Source: Micropruina sp. (GTDB lineage: Bacteria; Actinomycetota; Actinomycetes; Propionibacteriales; Propionibacteriaceae). Taken from it: a stretch of 25,877 bases of DNA. Of this stretch, positions 17,038 to 24,969 are shown one piece after another (positions within the stretch are counted from its first letter, which is position 1; the number at the start of each line of letters is the position of its first letter). The notes below the pieces were generated by a model. That model had not been told where the DNA came from and searched no databases. It saw only the letters and a list, made by a program, of their open reading frames with translations. The position numbers were made by a program, and so were the translations under genes. The DNA lies in NCBI GenBank assembly GCA_016716635.1, contig JADJVZ010000002.1:1-25877 (forward strand), given 5' to 3'.

Positions 17038-18021
17038 ATGGTTGATCAGATGATCGGGATCGGTGAGGCGAGCCGCATGCTCGGCTTGTCGCCGAGCCGC
17101 GTGCGGCAGCTGGTCGACCAGGGGCTGCTGAGCGCCACGTCGACTGCAGGTGGTCACCGCCGATTCGATCGCGAGCTGTTGCGGCGAGAGTCGCTGCAAA
17201 TGCGTCGAGGTTCAGACGCGGCGCCCGAGTGGACCATGGAGTTCCTGTTGGCCGACCTGACCGAGGACGTGGTGTGGGCTCAGGGGCGATCCGTTCTGGG
17301 CGAGGTGCCAGAACTGGCACGTCGGATTCTGGGCTATTCGGTCACCGAGATTGCAAACAACGCGATCGACCACTCCCGTGGCACCACGCTGCGCGCAGCC
17401 CTTTCGTTGCGAGGCCGCACCGCCCGGGTCGCCTTGGCCGATGATGGCATCGGCGCATTCCGCAGCATGGCCGATTCCTTTGGCTACTCCGACGTCGCCG
17501 ATGCTGTCGTTGACCTGACCAAGGGAAAACGCACGACGGACCCGCAGCGGCACTCTGGAGAGGGCATCTTCTTCACCTCCAAAGCAGTAGACACGTTCAC
17601 CCTGGATGCCAACGGCTATCGCTTCGTCGTGGACAACCCCAACACCGACGTGGCCCTGGGCCTTGGCCGCGCCCTGGGCACCACGGTCACGATGACTCTG
17701 GACCTCGACACGACCAAGAAGCTGGTGGACATTTTCGCCGCCTACACCGAGGACGGCGAGTTCGTGCGCACAACGCCCCGCATCCAACTCGTGCAGTACG
17801 GATCGGAGTTCCTGAGCAGGTCTCAGGCGAAGCGGTTCGCGGCTGGCTTGGAGCAGTTCGAGCACGTGATCCTGGACTTCGATGGCGTCGACATGGTCGG
17901 CCAAGGATTCGCCGACGAACTATTTCGGGTCTGGCAGGCGGAGCATCCGAGGGTGCGACTCGACATGACCGGGGCTAACCCGGGGGTCGCGTTGATGATC
18001 GGCCGGGTCGCCAAGCAGTGA
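17038..18021 (+). CDS. HTH - GHKL ATPase - STAS-like (DUF4325) regulator
   Basis: 327 aa in three parts. Residues 5-45 are a MerR/excisionase-type winged HTH (IGEASRMLGLSPSRVRQLVD, GGHRRF). Residues about 75-225 are a histidine-kinase-like GHKL ATPase: N box TEIANNAIDHS (Glu104, Asn108), G1 box DDGIG (135-139), G2 box SGEGI (173-177). Residues about 250-327 match the STAS-like DUF4325 domain (YGSEFLSRSQAKRFAAGL, VILDFDGVDMVGQGFADELF). There is no phosphoacceptor His and no sensor or membrane segment. It resembles an anti-sigma kinase and its STAS antagonist merged with a DNA-binding domain. Two palindromes upstream suggest self-repression. Trigger and targets unknown. Confidence 0.85.
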   Translation: MVDQMIGIGEASRMLGLSPSRVRQLVDQGLLSATSTAGGHRRFDRELLRRESLQMRRGSDAAPEWTMEFLLADLTEDVVWAQGRSVLGEVPELARRILGYSVTEIANNAIDHSRGTTLRAALSLRGRTARVALADDGIGAFRSMADSFGYSDVADAVVDLTKGKRTTDPQRHSGEGIFFTSKAVDTFTLDANGYRFVVDNPNTDVALGLGRALGTTVTMTLDLDTTKKLVDIFAAYTEDGEFVRTTPRIQLVQYGSEFLSRSQAKRFAAGLEQFEHVILDFDGVDMVGQGFADELFRVWQAEHPRVRLDMTGANPGVALMIGRVAKQ

Positions 18022-18064
18022 CGCGTGGCGGACATGCCAACAAGTCGCGGACGCGCCAGATGGG

Positions 18065-19228
18065 TCACCGCTGCGTATCGAGCAGCGACAAACATCTCAC
18101 GGTAACCGGGTCGATGAGCCGGGCGAGGAGCAGCGCGGTACCGGCGGTCCCAACGAACAGCCCCAACGCGTCGCCTTTCCGTAGGCCGGACGGCCATTCC
18201 ATCGGGTCGTCAGGGGCCAGGGTGATCAGATCGGACGCGATCCGGCGGGCCGCGTCGAGGTGCTGGGGGAGCTCCCAGACCTCGGCGGCCAGGACGAGGA
18301 CGTCGAGTGGACCGCCCATGCCGTGGCAGAGCGTCAGTCCGCCGGGGACGGACTCGAAGCCGTACTCGCGGGCCGTCCGGACCGCCCCGGTGAGGGATTT
18401 GCCGCAGGCCAACACCCCTGCGTGCGCTTCGGCGGCGATCGCCTCGACAGGGTAGTCGAGGACCAGCCCCGCTCGCACCGCCTGGAGCAGCCTGAGCCGG
18501 ACGGCTGCGATGCCGGCCGCGCCGTGGCACCACATGACGGGGTGTCCGCCCGCCTCCGAATCGCGCAGGTCGGGCCAGCCGCCCGCGACCGGGTTGAACC
18601 AGGCCGCCTCCCAGCGCAGCGCGCCTGCGACGAGGCGGGTGGCTGGCTCGGCGACGCTCGGGTAAGCCAGGGCCGCCTCGGCTAACGCGAGCGCGATACC
18701 GGAGGCGCCGTGCGCCAGGCCGCAGAGCGGCCGTGCGATCGAGGCCTCCCGAGGATCCGGCCAGCAGGCGCCACCCGCGTCCCAGCGGGCGGCGGCGTCG
18801 AGACGGGCGACGATCCCGCGGACCGCGTCCTCGTCGGGAGAGTGGGTTCGGACGAGAGCGAGCAGGTCCCCAGCCAGCCCGTCCCCGAGGTCGAAGCCGC
18901 GGCCCTCCAGAGAGACCCGCCCGAGGGATCCGGCAGCGAAGCCTAGGCCGACGGGGCCGCCCAGCAGCCCGCCCTGAGTGGGGAGGGCGCCCGCTGGCAC
19001 CACCGCCTCGCCGAGCCGCGACATCGCCCAGGCGATCCCGGCGTTCCCGTCGTACAGGCTCATCCGGTCGGCCCGGAGGACGGTCGGATTGCCCACCGCG
19101 TCGGTCTCCCACGTGCCCCACCCGGTGGTGGGGCCGTCGACGATGGCGCACTCCTTGAGGGCGCGGAGGTTGCGCTCGTAGGCGTCGGTCAGGACGTCGA
19201 CCGTGGGGGTCGCGGGTTCGGCGCTCAT
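18065..19228 (-). CDS. LanC-like lanthionine cyclase
   Basis: 387 aa. LanC enzymes add Cys thiols to dehydroalanine/dehydrobutyrine to form (methyl)lanthionine. All signature motifs are visible: SLYDGNAGIAW (57-67), GLAHGASGIALALAE (170-184; His173), WCHGAAGI (233-240; Cys234) and LCHGMGG (300-306; Cys301, His302). These align with NisC His212, Cys284, Cys330 and His331, so zinc site and general acid/base appear intact. Start ATG 19228 overlaps the HopA1-like gene stop (ATGA). Last gene of the coupled operon, convergent with the HTH-ATPase gene with a 43-bp gap lacking a strong terminator. No lanthipeptide transporter is seen nearby. Confidence 0.93.
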   Translation of the reverse strand: MSAEPATPTVDVLTDAYERNLRALKECAIVDGPTTGWGTWETDAVGNPTVLRADRMSLYDGNAGIAWAMSRLGEAVVPAGALPTQGGLLGGPVGLGFAAGSLGRVSLEGRGFDLGDGLAGDLLALVRTHSPDEDAVRGIVARLDAAARWDAGGACWPDPREASIARPLCGLAHGASGIALALAEAALAYPSVAEPATRLVAGALRWEAAWFNPVAGGWPDLRDSEAGGHPVMWCHGAAGIAAVRLRLLQAVRAGLVLDYPVEAIAAEAHAGVLACGKSLTGAVRTAREYGFESVPGGLTLCHGMGGPLDVLVLAAEVWELPQHLDAARRIASDLITLAPDDPMEWPSGLRKGDALGLFVGTAGTALLLARLIDPVTVRCLSLLDTQR

Positions 19229-20097
19229 CGCGGGGCTCCTCGGAGGTGTGGTGCGGACGGAGTGAGCCCGGCAGCGCGGAAGGCCTCGCCCGCAGCGGAC
19301 ACAGGGTCGGTGGGTGAGGTGAGGAAGGCTTCGGCGAGCGCGGCGCACCGGGTCTCGCCGAAGCTCCGATCCCCACCCGGGTCTTCGGCCCACGAGATGC
19401 CGGGTTCAACGGGGGCGGTGAACGGCACCCGGCCGTCCAGAACCCGTCCGTGCGCCGCCTCGCGGACAATCGAGAGCGCCTGGGCGCGGTCCTCGTCCTT
19501 CACGTAGAGCAGGCAGGGATCCGGACGCACCAGGAACTCGGCCTGGGAGGCGACCTTGAGGCTCCACCCGAACGGCACGTCGGCCAAGGCCGCCGTGAGT
19601 CGGGCGACGATCTCCAGGATCCGCCCTGGGTCGGCCCCAACGTAGAAGCGCGTGACATCGGGGGCCGGAGCGGTGGGATCCCAGTCGCCGCCCCACGTGC
19701 GCCACCAGCCCTCCACCTCGTAGCCGCCCGCCCGGTCCACGACGGTCACGAGATCGCCCTCGCGGGCCGGTAGCCCCGGTCGGGCGCCGACGAAGTCCCC
19801 ACGTGAGAGGGCCCGGTTTCCGCCGCCGGGCAAGCGGACGACCACCGTCCCAGCGAGACCCAGCGCGACCACGGGCGCCTCGGCCACCCAGCGTCGCCTC
19901 CCGGCGTGCGCCAACCGCAACTGACCGACGAGCGGGGGCTCGGCCGGGGCTCGCGAAGGGACGTTTGCCGAGGGTCGAGCGGTCGCGTACCAGCCGCCAT
20001 ACAAGGCTTGGCGGCCCGATTCGACGTCGCTCACGCCGAAGGTGCGCCACGACGCGTAGGCGGCTCGGACGGCGTCTTGGTGCTCAGGGGAGAACAT
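19225..20097 (-). CDS. HopA1-family protein (LanY-like putative phospho-Ser/Thr lyase)
   Basis: 290 aa. Residues about 148-262 match the HopA1 family found in actinobacterial and cyanobacterial RiPP clusters: RFYVGADPGRILEIVARLTAAL, SLKVASQAEFLVRPDPCLLYV, and PFTAPVEPGISWAEDPGG then RSFGETRCAALAEAFL. The N-terminal 130 residues are more variable. In class V lanthipeptide and thioviridamide-type pathways a HopA1 protein works with an APH-like kinase to make dehydroamino acids, by analogy eliminating phosphate. Start ATG 20097 overlaps the kinase gene by 14 bp; the stop overlaps the LanC start. Function here is inferred from family and context. Confidence 0.85.
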   Translation of the reverse strand: MFSPEHQDAVRAAYASWRTFGVSDVESGRQALYGGWYATARPSANVPSRAPAEPPLVGQLRLAHAGRRRWVAEAPVVALGLAGTVVVRLPGGGNRALSRGDFVGARPGLPAREGDLVTVVDRAGGYEVEGWWRTWGGDWDPTAPAPDVTRFYVGADPGRILEIVARLTAALADVPFGWSLKVASQAEFLVRPDPCLLYVKDEDRAQALSIVREAAHGRVLDGRVPFTAPVEPGISWAEDPGGDRSFGETRCAALAEAFLTSPTDPVSAAGEAFRAAGLTPSAPHLRGAPR

Positions 20098-21034
20098 GGT
20101 GACTCCGGTGGGTGTCCGCGAGCAGCGCCGCGTCTTTCAGCAGCTTCGTGACGCTGCCGTCGTAGTCCGGCTGCCGATCGACGGTGAAGGCGCCGACGGC
20201 CACTTGATAGGCCGCGCACAGGGTCCGTACGCAGCGCAGGGCCCGGCTCGGTTCGGCCGCGGGTCCGCCAGCCGCCCGGTAGGCGTGCCGCAGCCGCGCC
20301 ATGGCGATCTCGACCTGGCCGGGCAGGAGGGCGGCCGCCAGCATCTGCGCGCCCGCGAGATCCCAGGACGGATCCCCGGCGCCAGCCGACTCCCAATCGA
20401 TCAGGCGCGCCGAACCGTCCGAGGCGAGGATCACGTTCATGGCGCTGACGTCACCGTGCGTCCACGCGGTGGCCCGCCAGGCCTGGGCGGCCGCCGCCAT
20501 CACGTCGGGCCAGGATCGGGCCGTCTCAATGACGAGGGTGGGCACGGCGTGGTGCTTTGCCGAGTCCATGTGGGGCGGCAGGTGATCCAGCAGGGGCCAG
20601 GGGAGTCGCAGGCGGGGCGCCTGCGCGGGAAGGGGCGTCCGATGGAGCTGCGCGAGGGTGGTTCCCAACGCCGCGAAGCCAGCCGTGATCCCGCTGGCGT
20701 CTCCGGCGAACGACAGGTCGGCAAGGCTCGCTCCGGCGACCGGTGCGAGCCACAACTCCGACTCCGTGGACAGCGACAGTGGCGTGGGGACGATCGACGT
20801 CCCGGCCAGCAACCCCACGACAAGACGCTCCCGGGCGACGCTGTCGTCGCCGTCGAGCCCCGCCGCCATGCCCGTCGCCTTGACGTACGCGACAGCCCGA
20901 TCGGCCTTGTCGACCCGGTGGACGATATTCGACGCCCCGATCGCCGCAACGGAAACCTGACCGGTGAGTGTCGAGCGGGTGTCGACCAGGCCACCGCGGA
21001 CGGCCTGCGCCAGCGACTGTGCCGCCGTGGTCAT
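20084..21034 (-). CDS. APH-like kinase (LanK-like putative Ser/Thr-phosphorylating enzyme)
   Basis: 316 aa aminoglycoside-phosphotransferase fold. Nucleotide-binding Lys in AYVKATG (about 49-55), the catalytic loop THGDVSAMN (192-200; Asp195, Asn200) and the metal-binding LIDWESAGAGDPSWDLAG (211-228; Asp213). The expected E/K pair and HGD..N / D residues are all present, so it should be active. In class V lanthipeptide clusters such a protein is paired with HopA1 and a cyclase, as here. Starts at ATG 21034 overlapping the stop of the 86-aa gene (ATGA). An antibiotic or small-molecule kinase is the alternative, made unlikely by the context. Confidence 0.88.
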   Translation of the reverse strand: MTTAAQSLAQAVRGGLVDTRSTLTGQVSVAAIGASNIVHRVDKADRAVAYVKATGMAAGLDGDDSVARERLVVGLLAGTSIVPTPLSLSTESELWLAPVAGASLADLSFAGDASGITAGFAALGTTLAQLHRTPLPAQAPRLRLPWPLLDHLPPHMDSAKHHAVPTLVIETARSWPDVMAAAAQAWRATAWTHGDVSAMNVILASDGSARLIDWESAGAGDPSWDLAGAQMLAAALLPGQVEIAMARLRHAYRAAGGPAAEPSRALRCVRTLCAAYQVAVGAFTVDRQPDYDGSVTKLLKDAALLADTHRSHHVLP

Positions 21035-21291
21035 GGGAGTCCCCCCTGTAACTCGGGTGTCAGCTCGTGAACGTCCACTGGAACCCCGTCGAGGGAGCGG
21101 GGGAGCGCCCGAACGGGGTGGGAGGTTTTCTTGGTGACGTACACCAATATCGCTGCCCGGCCCATCGGTTTACCGCCCGTGACTTGCTCGCCGACGTCGA
21201 TGCCCGTCACGTCGGGGTAGGCCAGCAACGCGTCCTCATGGGATCGCTTCACTGCTCGAGCCCGGTCCAGGTCCTGCTCCGAAATCGCCAT
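21031..21291 (-). CDS. stand-alone copy of the protease N-terminal domain
   Basis: 86 aa, no Cys. Aligns along its length with residues about 7-84 of the neighbouring trypsin-like protease: AYPDVTGIDVGEQVTGGKP against ARPGVTGVDIAQKISGGLP, then AAILVYVTKK against LSIVVFVDKK, LDGVPVDVHELTPELQ against IDGVVTDVQEVIFELQ. This is the small alpha/beta domain that commonly precedes bacterial NAL1-like trypsin folds. GAGGG precedes the ATG. First gene of the four-gene coupled unit with kinase, HopA1 and LanC; it could be a recognition/leader-like subunit, an inhibitor, or a remnant. Those roles are inference. Confidence 0.8.
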   Translation of the reverse strand: MAISEQDLDRARAVKRSHEDALLAYPDVTGIDVGEQVTGGKPMGRAAILVYVTKKTSHPVRALPRSLDGVPVDVHELTPELQGGLP

Positions 21292-21375
21292 CGTCTACCC
21301 TCTTTCCGCTCGCTGTCTCTGTGCTGTTCGAGCCCCGGTTCGGGCTCCTGATACATCCGCTTGTCGGGACGCGGG

Positions 21376-21414
21376 TGCGGCCGGGGTGGTGACATATCCA
21401 CCACCCCGGCCGCA
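21376..21414 (-). terminator. strong hairpin between protease gene and modification operon
   Basis: Perfect 16-bp GC-rich stem (21376-21391 with 21399-21414) and a 7-nt loop, beginning 7 nt after the protease stop codon. No U-tract follows, so it may be a leaky terminator, attenuator or mRNA 3'-end stabiliser instead of an absolute terminator. Confidence 0.7.
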
Positions 21415-21421
21415 GTTTCGA

Positions 21422-23173
21422 TCACTGCTGGGCTTCGCCTCCAAACTGCTCCAGCGCGGCGAGATAGCCAGCCCAGAACGCCGAATCGGTGCCGGACTGC
21501 ACCGCTCCGCCCCCATCGCGGCGGGTCTCGACGGGGCCGCCCGGATCGAATGGCCCACAGAAGGCAGCCGACGGGCAGTATCGGGTCGGGCAGAAGGCGA
21601 CCGACGGGCATCGGAGTCGCGTGGGGCAGCCCAACCGGGTCGGGCAGACGAACTGACTCGGGCAAATCTGCAGTGAGGGGCAGATCTGGAGGGTGACCGG
21701 TGGGCACACGGTGAGGCTCACCTGGATTCGCTCCTGAGCCCCCTCGGGACCCTCGGACTGCCCTGCCTGACCTTCGGCATAACCCGCCTGGTAGCCATCT
21801 GCGTAGCCGCTCTCGTAGGAGCCGCCAGCCTCGTAGGTCGGATCAGGCTCGCCGTAGCCGTATTCGTCCTCCATGCCACCGTGGATGCCACCGGGAATGC
21901 GGGGTTCGAAGCCGCAGGCGAGCGATGGGCAGCCGCCGAACGAGGGGGCAGGCACGGGTGGGGCAGCCGCTGATCGTCGGGCACACCCTGGTGGGGCAGG
22001 CCCTGGTGGGGCAGATCAGGTTGGTCGCGGGGCAGCCGAGGCTGGGGCAGGTGATGCGCGACGGACAAGAGGCGAGCGTCGGGACGCAGGCGATGCCACG
22101 GGTCGGACAGATGAGCTGGCTTGGCGGACAGGTGAGCGACGGACGACACACGATGGTCCGGGTGGGCGGGAGGGTCAAGCCCTCGGTGAGCATCGTCACG
22201 TTCAGCTCAGACAACACGTCCGCGATCGGGTTGGCGAAGGTCATCGAGCCGTCGGTGGCGCCGCCGAACAGCAGTCCGATGACCTCCCGGTTGTCGTTCA
22301 TGATGACCGAGCCGGAGTCCCCGCGATCCGAGAAGCGCAGGGCCGCATTCGCGGGGTCGATGCGGATCTGGTTGCGCAGGGTCCGCAGCCCCAGTCCGTC
22401 GCCATAGTCGATGGTCACGGTGAAATCGAGTGACTGAACTGTCCCTTCCCTGAGTTCGGTGGTGCGGCCCGCTTGCGCACGTGTTCGTTGAGGACGGCAG
22501 CCGCTGTTCCAGCAACGCCCCCGATCCCCTGGACGGAGGCCTGCCACGCACGTCCGACGTCGAGCGTGACCACAGCCCCGTCGACGTGTTCGCTCAGCAC
22601 AGCGCGCGTCAACGCACCGAACTCCTGCGTGTTCGGATTGCCACCGTCCGGACGTCCGGGTTGGGTCATCCGCTGGCCGGCGGCCCAGGAGGTGTCGACC
22701 GCCGCGACGTGGAAGTTGGTGAGCGCCATCGTGGCACCCGTGCCGTTATCGCGGACCAATGCCCCGAGGGTCCCCACCATCGTGTAGTTGCCGGCGACCT
22801 CGACGGCCGGTGGCTCCAGGAAGAACGTGCGGGACGGGCCCATCGAGATGCCGCCGACCAGGGTGGGGTAGGCGCCGGTGTCGATCTGGGCGATGGCGTC
22901 CAAAGGTTCCCAGGCGGGCGTTTGCAGTTCGAAGATGACCTCTTGGACGTCCGTCACGACGCCGTCGATCTCCTTGGGGATGAGATCCGCCTTGGATAGG
23001 CGGCTCAGGGGCACCTTCTTGTCGACGAAGACGACGATCGACAGTTCGCCCGTGGGTAAGCCGCCGCTGATTTTCTGCGCAATGTCGACCCCCGTGACGC
23101 CCGGGCGGGCGAGGAGGTCGTCTTCAACCCGGTTCTTCACCGGACGAATGGCTGCCCTGGTCTCGTTGGACAT
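21422..23173 (-). CDS. trypsin-like serine protease with Cys-Pro-Ser/Thr repeat tail, two frameshifts
   Basis: About 583 aa after correcting two single-base indels (one base missing near 22470; one extra C in the C-run near 21948-21952). Residues 1-85 are the small N-terminal domain of NAL1-like proteases. Residues about 105-325 are a trypsin fold with His155 (LTNFHVA), Asp198 (EHVDGAVVTLD) and Ser288 (GDSGS), so catalysis looks possible. From about 338 the chain holds two arrays of CP[ST] repeats, 14 and 9 Cys, divided by a Tyr/Gly/Glu-rich linker. The first ~343 residues contain no Cys. No signal peptide or membrane segment. Start ATG 23173 has GGAAGGAAAG upstream. Repeat sequence on both sides of each shift supports the corrections. 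Likely substrate of the adjacent kinase-HopA1-LanC set. Confidence 0.85.
21557..21721 (-). repeat. Cys-Pro-Ser/Thr repeat array 2 (9 Cys)
   Basis: Encodes SLTVC, PPVTLQIC, PSLQIC, PSQFVC, PTRLGC, PTRLRC, PSVAFC, PTRYC, PSAAFC. Spacing is almost always 6 residues, more regular than array 1. After it the tail ends in a Gly/Asp-rich stretch and the amphipathic segment FWAGYLAALEQFGG. Confidence 0.85.
21914..22163 (-). repeat. Cys-Pro-Ser/Thr repeat array 1 (14 Cys)
   Basis: Encodes units such as CPTRA, CPTRV, CPTISG, CPSRIT, CPSLG with Cys spaced 5-7 residues. Each Cys has a Ser or Thr 3-5 positions before it, giving [ST]-x(2-4)-C pairs. Codons differ between units, so this is not a recent DNA duplication. 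One extra C near 21950 breaks the frame between CPTRACP and SFGGCPSLAC. Confidence 0.85.
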
Positions 23174-23406
23174 GGCACTTTCCTTCCTACCCCGATCGGT
23201 TGAAGGGGTACGAAGACGTGAGCCCCGCTCAGTCAGGCAGATACGTGTCGCAGATCAGGTATCAGGGCGAGGATGTGGGCCTCGACAGATGGGGTGTGCT
23301 GCGCTCAGGGAAAGAAACCAGGCCGGGGATGTATCACCGCGCAGGCTGAGCCCTCTATTCCTTCAAGAGCCTCAGCTCTAGGCTGACACCACCCCAGGAG
23401 GAACAC
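23174..23406. other. 233-bp divergent intergenic region
   Basis: Lies between the protease gene (minus) and the S8 peptidase gene (plus) and must hold both promoters. I see no convincing -35/-10 pair. Short complementary segments near 23345-23350, 23368-23376 and 23380-23385 (GCTGAG/CTCAGC, AGCCT/AGGCT) could form alternative small hairpins before the S8 start, but they are weak. Confidence 0.35.
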
Positions 23407-24969
23407 ATGGTCGCGTTCGAAACTCCCGATTTCCGATCTCGTACGCTCGACCCGTCGGCGTCCCTGCTTGGCTTTGCTGGTCAACAGCCGTTGCGCACGG
23501 CGTACGCGGCGGATCGGCTGCTGATTTCGGACGCGGGGATGCCATCCGTAGCTAGCGTCCGCGGGCGCGCTTCTGACTCCACGCCCGGGGGCGCCGCCAC
23601 CCAAGCGCTCGCAGCTCTGGGTTGGGAGTTGGCTCCCCTCCCGGACACGACGGAGCACGCCCCCGCTCCGGCAGGGCGCGCGGCGTCCCTTGTGGCCGCC
23701 GTACCGGCGCCGGAAGACGCGTCCGTCCAGATCACCACCCACGTGCTTCGGCCGATCAAGGGCCGCGTCGCAAACGCGCCCGACGCCTGGGTAGCGATGC
23801 AGAACCTCCTCGCGGCCGACCCTTCCCTGCAGGGACGCATCCAGCTTGACCACGTGGTCGCCGCGACGCCGTACTGGGACGGGATCTCCTACTGGGACGG
23901 AATCTCCTATTGGGACGGCATTTCCTACTGGGATGGGATCTCCTACTGGGACGGCATCGCCGCGCGTCAGGCATCGTCGGAGTTCTCCCGGCCCGGCTCA
24001 GGCGGCAAAATGCCGGTGTCGGTCGTCCTCGCAGACCCAGCCCTGAGCGCCCCGCACCTGGTGCGGCGACCCGTCGTGGTGATGCCCGACACCGGCATTG
24101 GACGCCACCCGTGGTTCGACAGCCTGCCGAGTTCCGCCCCCGCGACCCCGGAAGAGGTCACGGGCGTTTCGACGTCCTTACCGGCGGCCTCGACCGGCTC
24201 GCGGGCCACGGCACCTTCATCGCGGGCATCGTGCGGCAAACCTGCCCCGCAGCGCGGCTCGTGCCCTACACGGTGATGACCTCCGCGGGCGTCTTGCTGG
24301 AGAGCGACCTGCTGCGGCTCCTGCAGGACATCCTCGACCGCCAACTCGCGGCGCTGAGTGCTGGCGACGCGGGGCGATCATCGACGTCTTGACGCTCTCG
24401 ATCGGCTACTACCACGAACAGCCCACCGATCAGATCACCGACATCGCCATGGCTCGCCTGATGCGGGAGCTTGGCCGCGCCGGCGTGCTCGTCGTCGCCG
24501 CCGCCGGCAACGATGCCACGAATCGGCCGTTGCTGCCGGCCGGCTTCGCCGGGCAGGTCGTCGGCCTCGAGCGGGATGCCTTGCCGCTCGTCAGCGTGGG
24601 CTCGTTAAACCCCGGGCAGGCCAGCGTCTCTCTGTTCAGCAACGCCGGGGAGTGGGTCACCACCTACCGTCCCGGTGCCTCGATCGTCTCGACGCTCCCG
24701 GTCACACAGGACGCCTCCGCCCAGCCCTCGCGCCACGCCGCCGCAGCGCCTGGCGACCAGCGGACACGCGCCACCATCGACCCCGATGACTACTCAGGCG
24801 GCTTCGGGGTCTGGAGCGGCACTTCGTTCGCCGCCCCGGTGCTCGCGGGGGAGTTGGCGCAGCAGCTGGTCCAGCAAGGGCCCGAGGACGTCCACCTCGA
24901 CGCGCTGATCGAGCGGGGGTGGAAGGCGCTCTCCAGCGTGCTGCGGCCTTGCAGCGCCCTCCGACATGA
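23407..24969 (+). CDS. subtilisin-like (S8) serine peptidase with YWDGIS repeats, frameshifted
   Basis: About 520 aa after correction. ATG 23407 follows AGGAGG. An N-terminal region of about 155 residues without signal peptide leads to five YWDGIS repeats, then the S8 domain: Asp in VVMPDTGIG (codon 24088), His in LAGHGTFIAG (codon 24207), oxyanion Asn in VVAAAGNDA, Ser in SGTSFAAP (codon 24824). The three catalytic residues lie in different frames because one G is missing near 24161-24164 and another in a G-run near 24371-24374. A third indel near the end probably restores a C-terminus stopping at TGA 24967-24969, overlapping the sigma gene as ATGA. Cytoplasmic location is inferred. Confidence 0.87.
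23872..23961 (+). repeat. five 18-bp units encoding YWDGIS
   Basis: Units at 23872, 23890, 23908, 23926 and 23944 encode YWDGIS four times and YWDGIA once. Synonymous differences (TAC/TAT, GAC/GAT, GGG/GGA/GGC, ATC/ATT) show that the amino acids are conserved while the DNA has drifted. Located just before the catalytic domain. Confidence 0.95.

Noticed and set aside
18022..18064. Possible bidirectional terminator between HTH-ATPase and LanC genes
   Set aside because: Only a 4-bp imperfect stem (TGGC/GCCA) is present, too weak to call.
18210..19469. 419-aa minus-strand ORF in another frame of the LanC gene
   Set aside because: Pro/Arg-rich frame with no motifs; the LanC frame carries all family residues.
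20084..21034. Kinase considered as an aminoglycoside resistance gene
   Set aside because: It is translationally coupled to HopA1 and LanC genes; the APH fold is shared by many non-resistance kinases.
20096..21070. 324-aa plus-strand ORF over the kinase gene
   Set aside because: Antisense shadow; kinase motifs are on the minus strand.
21295..21558. Minus-strand 87-aa ORF considered as a lanthipeptide precursor
   Set aside because: It is out of frame over the protease C-terminus and the hairpin, has only two Cys and no Ser/Thr-Cys core pattern.
23341..23400. Possible riboswitch or leader before the S8 gene
   Set aside because: Only 5-6 bp complementary segments; no recognised aptamer or anti-terminator architecture.
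23872..23961. Tandem 18-bp repeats considered as CRISPR-like or VNTR
   Set aside because: No spacers, in-frame within a peptidase gene, and differences between units are synonymous.
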